DNA of 64,000 bases, taken from NCBI RefSeq assembly GCF_021869535.1, contig NW_026262668.1:74917558-74981557 (forward strand), read 5' to 3'. Both the position numbers and the translations under genes were made by a program. Each line of letters starts with the position of its first letter. Positions within the stretch are counted from its first letter, which is position 1. The notes under the pieces were generated by a model. The model saw nothing but the letters and a program-made list of their open reading frames with translations. It was not told the origin of the DNA and did no database searches. Below are positions 25,706-37,100 of this stretch, piece after piece. Source of the DNA: Mytilus californianus. Taxonomy: Eukaryota > Mollusca > Bivalvia > Mytilida > Mytilidae.

Positions 25706-27924
25706 TAAAATGCTCCGCAGGGCGCAGCTTGATACGACCGCAGAGGTCGAACCCTTAACAGTTGGGGCAAGTATGGACACAACATTCAAGCTTGATACAG
25801 CTTTGCATTTGGATTGTGATTAAATATTTGACACAGCATAGGTTTCTGACACAGAATGAATGTGGTCTAAGAACTTAAAAATTTTAAATTGGACATTCAC
25901 CTTTATGGTCCAATATCCAAAATCTAAATACAGGGTTAGATTCAGCATATCAAAGAACCCCATGAATTCAATTTTTGATGAAATCAAACAAAGTTTAATT
26001 TTGAACCCTTTTGACCTCAATGTGGACAAAGTTGATAACGGGGCCCAAAAATCAAAAATCTAAATACATGGTTAGATTCAGCATATCAAAGAACCCCATA
26101 TATTCAATTTTTGTTGAAATCAAACAAAGTTTAATTTTGGACCCCGATTTGGACCAACTTGAAAACTGGGCCCAAAATCAAAAATCTAAATACATGTTTA
26201 GATTCAGCATATCAAAGAACCCTAAGAATTCAATTTTTGTTAAAATCAAACTAAGTTTAATTTTGGACCCTTTGGACCTTAATGTAGACCAATTTGAAAA
26301 CGGAACCAAAAATTAAGAATCTAAATACACGGTTAGATTCAGCATATCAAAGAACCCCAATAATTCAATTTTTGATGAAATCAAACAAAGTTTAATTTTG
26401 GACCCTTTGGACCTCAATGTGGACCAATTTAAAAACAGGGCCCAAAATCCAAAAACTAAATACACGGTTAGATTCAGCATATTAAAAAACCCCAAGAATT
26501 CAAGAATAAAACCCCATTGAAATTGGTCAAGAAATAAGCAATTTATACGAAGTATCTTCTTTTGCACAATACTGTGCAATTAAATATTTCTTGCTATTGC
26601 GCAATACTGTACAATTGACAATTTCTTGCTATTGCGCAATATTGTGCTATTGGATATTTCTTGCTATTGCGCAATACTGTGCAATTGAAGATTTCTTGCT
26701 ATTGCGCAATACTGTGCAATTGAAGATTTCTTGCTATTGTGCAATACTGTGCAATTGAAAATTTCTTGCTATTGCACAATACTTATTTTATAATAATTTA
26801 CACATCCTGTTTGGTGTGTATCTCCTACCATATCATTATTATTTGCTTTTAAATATAAATCAGAAATAACCAACTTAAAATGGAAATTTTAAAAGAAAAA
26901 AAAATGAAAAAAAAAAAAATCCCCCCCCCCAAATTTTTTGAACCCCCTTATGATTCATCACCCCCAAACTCAATCCCAGCCTTCCCTTTGTGGTATGGTA
27001 CCTTGCAGTACAATTTCAGAGAGATCCATACACTTGAACACAAGTTATTGTCTGGAAACTAGAAAAAGTGTTTTTTGGCCCCTTTTTGGCCCCAAATTCC
27101 TAAACGTTTAGGGCAATTACCCCCAAACTCAAACCCAGCTTTCCCTTTGTGATATGGAACCTTGTAGTACAATTTCAGAAAGATCCATACACTTACACAC
27201 AAGTTATTGTCCTGAAACTAGAAAAATGCTTGTTTTTTGCCCCTTTTTGGCCCCTAATTCCTAAAATATTGAGGCAATTACCCCCATCATCAATCCCAGC
27301 CTTCCCTTTGTGGTATGGTACCTTGCAGTACAATTTCAGATAGATCCATACACTTGAACACAAGTTATTGTCTGGAAACTAGAAAAATGCTTATTTTTGG
27401 CCCCCAATTCCTAAATGTTTCGGCAATTACCCCCAAACTCAATTCCAGCTTTCCCTTTGTGATATGGAACCTTGTAGTACAATTTCAGAAAGATCCATAC
27501 ACTTACACACAAGTTATTGTCATGAAACTAGAAAAATGCTTGTTTTTTGCCCCTTTTTTGGCCCCTAATTCCTATAATTTTGAGGCAATTACCCCCAAAA
27601 TCAATCCCAGCATTCCTTTTGTGATATGGAACCTTGTGGTACAATGTCAGAGAGATCCATACACTAACACACAAGTTATGTCTGGAAGTTACAAAAATGC
27701 TTATTTTTGGCCCCTTTTTGGCCCCTAATTCCTTTACTGTTGGTACCATAACCCCCAAAATCAATCCCAACCTTCATTTTGTGGTATTGAACCTTGTGGT
27801 AAAATTTCATAGAGATCCATTCACTTAAACTAAAGTAAGACTGCGAAAACCAATGTGTCTTCGGACGACGACGACGCCATTGTCATACCAATATACGACC
27901 ACAAAAATTTTTTTGCAGTCGTAT
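25706..27924 (+). mobile_element. Composite hairpin-ended element, copy 1 (family b)
   Basis: The left end contains ATACGACCGCA and the right end its inverse TGCAGTCGTAT. Within are four zones: a unique 5' part (GAGGTCGAACCC, CTGAACAGTTGGGGCAAG in related copies), a ~120-bp tandem repeat (GATTCAGCATATCAAAGAACC type, about five copies), a ~36-bp repeat with TTGCGCAATACTGTGCAA (26540-26790), and a ~155-bp tandem repeat (CAATTTCAGAGAGATCCATA type, 26960-27830). A GACGACGACG tract and a terminal hairpin TACGACC/GGTCGTA-like follow. No transposase or RT is visible. The boundaries are supported by the empty site at 25161-25176. Confidence 0.85.
26535..26790 (+). repeat. 36-bp tandem repeat with palindromic TTGCGCAA core
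   Basis: About seven copies of TTTCTTGCTATTGCGCAATA followed by CTGTGCAATTGAAGA-like sequence. Each copy can form a small hairpin. The same array is present at 47210-47430 in the second composite element. Confidence 0.9.
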
Positions 27925-28083
27925 AAAAAATATAAACTAAGTCTAAATTGAAAACAACGTTCAAACCTATGATTGCGTTGGATAAAAACCGCAATTTTTA
28001 TACGTGTGCATGCAAAACAAATTTCTTGGTAAAGTGGTCTATATAAATATATATAGATATATCTATTGTCATTCTTTATAAAG

Positions 28084-28129
28084 TTAACATTTCAGAGGAA
28101 GATGATGCTCTGTTGGGTTATTCTCTGAC
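28084..28129 (-). CDS. Convertase candidate terminal exon E
   Basis: Acceptor TTTTGTCCTTGCAG, phase 2 (AG|G still gives Arg), then SENNPTEHHLPLKC and TAA. The stop differs (TAA rather than TAG), the arginine codon differs and the acceptor is strong. This suggests the copy has kept its frame while diverging. Confidence 0.7.
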
Positions 28130-31100
28130 CTGCAAGGACAAAAGAATTATCAAAGTTAACACAGGATTTTATACAGTCAAACCTGCTATAAAGGTCATCT
28201 TTATATAGCAATAACCTGTCTAGCCACCTTCTTCTTATCCTACTGTAATTATACCTATGCATTCTGAACCTCAATTCAAAGATCATATCTCTTATAAATC
28301 AATTTTCTCTTTCTACAAGGGTGACTTTTACATACATATTTGACTGTTTATATTGTGGAACAGCTGAATTGGTTTTAGCTTTACTTCTTGTCAAGTATCA
28401 GTTGGCAGTAGGAATTCAAAAATGTTCTTGGATATTGTTCAACAGAAACTCTATACATAATTTATATACATATATAGATATAATTATTGTTATTCTTCAT
28501 AAAGCTAACATTTCAGAGGAATTTGCTGCTCTGCTGAGTACTTCTCTGATCTACAATGACAACAGAATTATCAAAGTTAACTCCAGATTTAATTCGTTCA
28601 CAAACCTGATTTACCTTTCCACATTTTGTTCGGGTCTGTCACGAACCTGTAATTCAGTGCTTGTCATTGTTCTCTGTCTAATCATATTTGCTGTTTATTT
28701 ACTGTTAGTTTTCTCATTTGAATTGTATTACAGTTGATCATGTTGGGACCCTTTATAGCTTTCTATACACACACTGTATGGATTTACCTCATTTCTGAAG
28801 GCCATACCGTGACATATAGTTGTTTACATCTATGTAATTTGATCTCTGTCGGATAGTTGTCTTATAGGCAATCATATCACATCTTCTTATATTTTTTGTT
28901 TATATTATTAATAATTGAAGTCACTTCAAATAAAAACAAATACATTGTATATAAAAAGGGAATAGATTTAATTTTGAAATTAGTAAACCTTTGCAAAATC
29001 ATTTTGAAAGGACAGTATGTGAAACAATACTTAAACATTGCTTTGTTCTGAAACTACATATTTAATAAAAATGAGAAAAGTAATGATGTCCTGTTCTGCC
29101 ACTGCATGCACATCTTCCTATGGCATGTTAAAAATAAAATAATCTCAGAATGATGTTGCTAAGCAACCCTTATATTTCTCAAAATTCTTATGAAAGTTAT
29201 ATAATAAATAACTCAATATTGGATTTACTATTACCAATGATTTTTAGTGGGGTTTCTGTTGCTCAGTCTGTAGCTATTTCTGTAGACTGTTGTTTGTCTT
29301 TTCATCGTTTTTTGTTTTTGCCATGATATGTCTGTATCGCTTTGACTTTGTGAGTTTTGATTCTCCTATTGGTATCTTCTACCTTTTTTATGCAAAATAC
29401 TTCGAATTTCTTGCTATTTCTACAATTTTTTTTCAAACAGTTTAAACTTCAATTTGACATAAAATTTCCAAAACTATTCCCTTCCAAAAATTTGAAATTT
29501 TCTAATCCTTGTATCTCAAAAACAATAACATAAGACTTATCCTTATTTTTGCTATAACTTTGATAAGTTATACATCATCTTATGAAAGAAGTTTTTGTGT
29601 TGTTGAGTTTATTTTTCTTTGATGTATTACTCATCATCTCCTTTTATTCATGTCATTTATGACAATGTTGTTATTAATTCTATAACTTATTCAGTACACT
29701 ACTGAAATTTTAAATGCTAGGCACAATCATCAAAAGACAGGTATAAAATACAATAAAATGCTTCGCTGAGCGCAGCTTTATACAACCGCAGAGGTCCAAC
29801 CCTGAACAGTTGGGGCAAAAATGGACACAATATTCGCGCTTGATACAGGTCTGAATTTGGTTTGTAATTAAATATTTGACACATAATAGGTTTCTGACAC
29901 AGAATAACTGTAGTCAAAAACTTAGAATTGGTTATATAATTTGAATTTATATTCAATTTTTTGCTTTTGTGAAATACACCATGCTGCTGCCAATTGACAG
30001 CCCCCCCTTTATTTTGCAAAAAAAAAAATATTTGAAGAAATTTTCTTTTTAATTTCTGAAATCTGAAATGAGAAAAAATTGCCCTCCCCCACAATTTCTT
30101 CCCCCCCCCCCCCCAATTTTTTTTCACCTCCCCCTCTTTTTACAAAAAAAAATTCTTTCCATCAAGATATGGTCATAATCTCAATTCAAATTTCCAATGG
30201 AGTTTGCAACCATAATTACCAATATAAATACATCATAAAAGTCTTAAAATAGAAAATGACATACATAATCATGGCTAAAATTAATATTCCTTAAATAGTA
30301 ACTTCTAAAAATTAATTGACAGCTAATCACCTCAAGACATTACAACATCTTTATACATAATTTAAAAGCAATGTAAGGGAGGTAATCCAATTTTTTTTTT
30401 AATACTTTAAATGTATTTGGATTACCTCCAACCACTGCTTTTAAATTGTCCATTAACCAGGAAACCCTTGTTTTCCCCCCTTTTTTGCCCCTAATTCCTA
30501 ACTGGTTTGAGATATAACCCCCCAAAGTCAATCCTAACCATCCCTTTGTGGTATGGAAACTTGTGGTATAATTTCAGAGAGATTCATACACCGTTCCACA
30601 AGTTATTGTCTGGAAACTAGAAAAATGCTTATTTGGGCCCTTTTTTGGCCCCTAATTCCTTAACTGTTGGTACCATAACACCCAAAATCAATCCCAACCT
30701 TCCTTTTGTGGTAATGAACCTTATGGTAAAATTTCATAGAGATCCATTTACTTAAACTAAAGTTATTGTGCGAAAACCAATGTGTCTTCAGACGACGACG
30801 ACGCCAACGTCATACCAGGTATTTTTTTTGGTAACATGTATCAATAGTATAAAAGTTGGAATTAAGCAAACAAGATTTAAAACTAAACATTTTCTATAAC
30901 TGTACATTATAAAAGCAGCTAAATAACAAAACAAATTTGGAAATATTTAATATCGTAAGCACTAACAGACCAATTAATGATAAAGATTGTGCACACGGAA
31001 CTGCACTGTTGACTCATTAACTAATTGTAACAGTTGTATGAAATATCTATATCGATCAAAAAATGAAAAAATTCAATATGAATCACAAAACAAGTAGTTC

Positions 31101-34100
31101 ATAGGTGCATATATCTTAAACCAGGGTAAAGAAGAGTTATCCTGGATCCATATCTTGCTACATATACTGGTTGCATGTTAAAAGTTTACATGAAAGTGAA
31201 AAAACAAGAGTGCACACGCTGTAATGTCTTACCTGTTTTAATTATCATTGAATTTATGTTGAAAGTCTGTAATATCCATTAAATAAGGTCAAGGTCAGGT
31301 GAACCCTAACTGACGGACAAGTAGACGTTGCAAGGAACCCATATAACAAATATAGTTATCCTATTACTCATAATAAGTGAGAATTTCACTTGACTAAAAA
31401 ATCTGTAATTGTTTTTTTCAGTCACTGAACCATGAAAATGAGGTCAAGGACAATAGACATATGACAGACGGAAACTTCATAACATAAGGTACTTGTATAC
31501 AAGGTATGAAGCATCAAGGTCTTCTACTTTCTGAAATATAAAGCTTTATACAGATAGTTTACGCTGCCACCTCCATCAGATTGTAATCCCTAAGTCTTGC
31601 ATTCTGCGACTTTATTGGCAAGCGAGACAAAAATTAAAAACAGATTAAAACTAGAGGCTCTAAAGAGCCTGTGTCGCTCACCTTGGCCTATTTGCATATT
31701 CAACAAAGGACACTCTCCAACATTGTAAACGAGAATAGAATTCATGACAAAAATCTGTTTTGTTAATCTTGTATTGCTGATCATTTAGTCTGTTTAGTTT
31801 CTCTCTATCTTCTTTAGTTTTTGCTCAAAACACAAAACAGGGTAAAAAAAAATCCTCATTTAAGGACAATCACTCCTATAAAGAGTGACAGTCTACAAAC
31901 TATATTGGCAAAAATTAGCTTGATAGTAGATCTTGCCTTGCTGATCATTTTTGTGATTTAAAGTGTCTAATTATCTATTATAATTTTTATCATATAAGGC
32001 AAAACGCAAAAAAAATGGTAAAAATCGATATTAAAGGGCAATAACTCCAATAAGGAGTCGTCAGACGATTTCCTCCATATCGTCTTAATTGTAGATCTTG
32101 TCTTGCTGATCATTTTTGCTTAAAAGATCAGCAAGACAAGATCTACAATTAAGACGATATGGAGGAAATCGTCTGACGACTCCTTATTGGAGTTATTGCC
32201 CTTTAATATCGATTTTTACCATTTTTTTTGCGTTTTGCCTTATATGATAAAAATTATAATAGATAATTAGACACTTTAAATCACAAAAATGATCAGCAAG
32301 GCATTGATTTAAGTTTCTATCTATTTATTATAATTTTTAAGATATAAGGCAAAAATGCAAAAGATTGGTTTAATCGTCATCAAAGGTCAATAACCCTATA
32401 AGGAATCGACTTACGAATTTGACCATGCAGCCTTATTTGTACATCTTGTCTTGTTGATCATTTTTGAGGATAAAGTTGCTCTCTATCTATTATAGTTTTC
32501 ATGATAATAGGCAAAAATGAAAAAAATGGTAAAATTTGTCATTTAAGGGCAATAACTCCTATAAGAAGTCATCTGACAGTTTTGACATTCATGAACAATT
32601 GGTAGAGATCAACATCATCCTTCGGGCCAGGTGAGCTAAAAAAGCTTGTTGGCATCAAAAAACAGAAAAATACATCAGAGATGAAACTTTTTCTGTTGAA
32701 ATTTCAGTTCCTTCTTAATTCAAGAACTTTAAAATGTTTGTGTCTCAAGTTTCTTGAAAAGATCTTTATTCCAGCATTTTGCATTATTTCTAAAAAAAAA
32801 ATTGGAGAAACTCATAATACTTTCTAGAAAATTTAATGTATATATGCAAAATATAAAATACATTCTTCTTATCTGGTACAATTTCAAGGTAAGTAATTGA
32901 AAATTGATGTTCCTGGAAAGTTGTATTGCTTGCAATTACAACTAAGTTTTAAAAAAGCTAAAATCAAATTACCATCCATCTAAGTTTCATCTCTACATAT
33001 CTTTACGTCTTAAAAAAGGAAGGTTTTGTAACACCATTTTGTAAAACTTGCATAATGATGTAAATGGGCAACAAACAGAAAAATATTTTTTAGATAATCA
33101 GAAATAAATATAATTCAATTCTTCATTCTTCAGAATGGGCATACATGATCATACATTTGAATATTTTCAATAGAATCATATGACAAATAACTCTTCCTGG
33201 AATATACATTTTTACTAATAGTAGTTATTTTTAATTGGAAATTTTCATATTTAAGTTTTATTAAGTTATCTTATCCCTTTCTTCAATTTATTATGAAAAC
33301 ATCTATATTTGTTACAAGGATCACTGGATATAATGTAAAAAAAGGTCTCTAGGGAAGACAATGCATAATTCATGCAAACATATAATATTGTATATGGCTA
33401 AAGAGAGCCAATGAGGACAATGACAACATTAAGTGACAATTATAGCCTACATAAAAATAAGAATTATGTGCTGATTTCTTATGTCTCATATTAATAAAAG
33501 AAAATGTGAGGTATACTTTTATTAGCCAGGAATCCCTATGCAATACAATCAAAATAAGACATAAAAAAAAATATTGCACGTAATGATGATAATGATATAT
33601 AGCACAATTTTGATAAATTCATATTTCATTAAAGCATTAATATAACCTAATTTAATTTTATGTTCCTGAGTTATTCCACTGATCAAAATTAACACAACAT
33701 AATAAATAATCATTTTGTTATGAGTTAAGAGGGTTGAAATCTAAAACAAATGGCGGGACCATACACATTCAATATGAATTCGGTTCCTTACTTGGAAGAA
33801 GAAGAAAAAAAAAAATGGACTAGTTTAACCTCACAAGATGTTCATGTTCCTGTCCCATCTCAAGAACCTCTTCAATGGTTGTCTTCAGTAATATCTTCAA
33901 AATGATTTTTTTTCAGACAATTTGGTGTTGATGGTAGAACCTTTATATAGTCTCTGTTAAATATATCCATAATTTTCTTAGAACTGAACATATTGTACAG
34001 TCACTTATGTTTTGCCCATTGTTAAAGACAATATGTTCATCTCTGGACTTTTACTATCCATTGGCATTCACCCCACTTTCATTCATACTTTAAAAATAAT

Positions 34101-37100
34101 AAAAAAATGAGAAGACACCTGTAAAAATGTAGGCAGGTGGATTGGATTATCATGTCTATTTTCAATTTTAAAGAAATCAGGGGATTTTTTTGTGTTATTT
34201 CAACTGCCTTTCATTCAATTTGTCTTAAGACTCAGTTTTGTTGGTTCAAGCCATTTTTAAGTCATACTTCAGCATCAGTAATTGGCTAAGGCTTCTTACC
34301 AGACCAAACTAAACAGGTTAGTTAAAGAGCTATTAAGTACATAGTGTTGCATTTAAACCGATGTCAAAAGTGGTTTTGTAGCAAAAAAAGTTTAAAAAGG
34401 ACAGACTCTTGATCAAAATAAGCAAAAGTTCTATTTTCATGAACTCATGCAGGTCATACCAAATACAGAACTTGAGTTATAACACATTCTATTAGCTGGG
34501 AGGGTATCACATATTTCACTGATTAAAAAGATTATAAATGTTAGTGCCATCTGGTGTAGTAACCTCAGATAACCCAACTAGTTTACTTGTTAGAATGCCA
34601 TATTCTGTCAAATAACTTATTTATAAGGAGTCTTCTGGTCAGTTAATGGTTCATATGTCAATCAATTAATAAAGGCAATTATAATGACATTAAAACTTGG
34701 CATATAACAACAAATAAGCTTAGTATAATCAAGTTAGAAGGTACATTTTCAATGGTATTTTAAAACATTGAGTAAATTTGATGAAAAATGACAACACTGT
34801 AAAAATAACATGTAACCAGTAAATACATATAATAAAAAAACCTGTGGTTTTTCAAAATATCAAAGGACTTGACCTGGACAAAAAGTAACATATTTAGGAC
34901 AGGCAAATTTTGTGTATATATACTTGTATACACACACACATATATATACATATGATAATTGTCATTCTTTATAAAACCAAGGCTCCAGAGGAATGTGGTG
35001 CTCAGTTGGGTAATTTTCTGATCTCAGGTAATACTAAAAATAAAACCTGTGCCTCTTTTCGGAAAATATATATTTAGAGAAAAAATTCTAATCAACATAT
35101 ATGTGCACTTGTATTTCTTTTTTTGCAAAAATTGCCCCTACTCAAAAGAGAGAGTATGAATATGGACTTTAGTAAAATCTTTTTTTAGCTAGTAAGTATA
35201 TATGTTTCAATGTCCATTTCAGATCCTCTGATATTTTGTTGACTAGATAGGCATAGCACAAAAATATGTAACAACAATAAAATCTGTTCTACACATAAAA
35301 TGTATATACATACTGGGACTATATCATTGCTTTCCAGGTGATTAATGTAATTTTTCTAAAATTCATAGTCGATAAAATGGGTTTTTTGCTATTCATACAC
35401 TGTCCAAGTATTTACTAGAATTTTTTTTATTTCCATTTCCAAATGATTATATTCTAGCAATATGCAGTAGGTGGGATTGCCAATAAAGATTTTATCATAT
35501 CTCATAATGGAAAGTTCCAAATTACATAGGTTTCTGCACACAATTCATGCCATTTTGAATATCTATATGTGCATTGAGTAAGTAACCAGAAGGCTGATTT
35601 TTTGGTTAGTGAGTCTAAACCATAACTACAAGTTGGATTTTATGCATTTACTTATATAATTGAGACTGGCTAGATGGTTAACTAAGTACCTGTATAGTTT
35701 GCATACAATTCCTATGATTTATTGATTTTTTTATGGCAGTTTAACATTGAGACTGTTACAACACTTTGTTGTAGGAAGAACAAATTTTGTCTAAATAGCA
35801 TGGTAAATAATCATAAGGTCACCTGCACTCAGAAAAACACTTCCATATTAAGAAAGTTATTACTTTTCTCAAGGTTGGTACAACCTGCTTAGTATTCAAA
35901 ACAAGAGGCTCTCAAGAGCCTGAATCGCTCACCTGCATTTCAGAAGGAGATTTTTAAATGTTAGCAAACTTGATGAACAAATTGTGTAAAATTGTCTTTA
36001 AAGGGCAATAACTCCTTAAGGGGTCAATTGACAATTTTGGTCATATTAACTTTTTTATAGATCTTACTTTGCTGAACATTATTGCTGCTTACAGTTTATA
36101 TTTATCTATAATAATATTCAAAATAATAACAAAAAACTGCAAAATTTTGTTAAAACTACCAATTTGGTGGCAGCAACCCAACAATGGGTTGTTTGATTCG
36201 TCTGAAAATTTCACAGCTGATAGATCTTGACCAACTGAACAATTGTACCCCATGTCAGATTTGCTCTAAAAGCTTTAGTTTTTGAGATATAAGCCAAAAA
36301 CTGCATTTGACCCCTATGTTCTATTTTTAGCCATGTTTGTCAACAGATCAAAACTTCGGATACAATTTATAAACTAGATACCCTAAGGAACATTTAGTAA
36401 AAGTTTGAAGGTATTTGGCCCAGTAGTTTCAGAGGAGAAGATTTTTTAAATAGTTTACGACGACAGACGACGACGACGACAGACGACGGACGCCAAGTGA
36501 TGGCATAAGCTCACATGGGGCCCGAAGGCCCCGGTGAGCTAAAAAAACCAACCTTATATATATATATTGTATATGTTCTGTGTACAATATCCTTTTTTCA
36601 TAACAATCTGACGCCTTTGTAAGAATGACAGTTGACTTAAATTATCTAGAGGTTCTTTATGTATATAGATATATTTATTGTCATTCTTTATAAAGCTAAC
36701 ATTTCAGAGGAATATGCTGCTCTGTTGGGTAATTCTCTGAATTCTCTGAATTCTTTGATCTACAATAACAACAGAATTATCAAAGTTAACACAGGATTTT
36801 ATAGTCAAACCTGTGATAAAGGTCATATTTATTTAGCAATAACCTGTCTAGTCACCTTCTCCTTGTCCTACTGTAATTATACCTATGCATTCTGAACCTC
36901 AATTCAAAGATCATATCTCTTATAAATCAGTTTTCTCTTGTCTCAAGGGTGACCTTTACATACATATTTGATTGTATATATTGTGGAACAGCTAAATTTA
37001 TTTTAGCTTTACTTCTGGTCAAATATCAGTTGGCAGTATAGAATTTCAAAATTTTTTTTATATTGTTCAACAGAAACTCTATACATAATTATATACTGTA

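Larger units (their letters stand above)
25407..28040 (+). repeat. Duplicated segment, copy interrupted by an insertion
   Basis: Left part 25407-25705 and right part 27925-28040 match 24866-25280 in order. The 2.2-kb composite element sits at the break inside a run of A residues. Counting A residues (7 in the empty copy; 3 plus 6 around the insert) suggests a duplication of about 2 bp, though the A-run makes this uncertain. Confidence 0.88.
28028..29755 (-). repeat. Duplicated terminal-exon block, left copy
   Basis: Sequence from 28028 to about 28610 and again 29570-29755 is similar to 36640-37450 and 37465-37655. The left copy has an extra ~950-bp insert (28615-29568) containing the 7490-type dispersed repeat. 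It carries terminal exons D and E. Confidence 0.85.
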
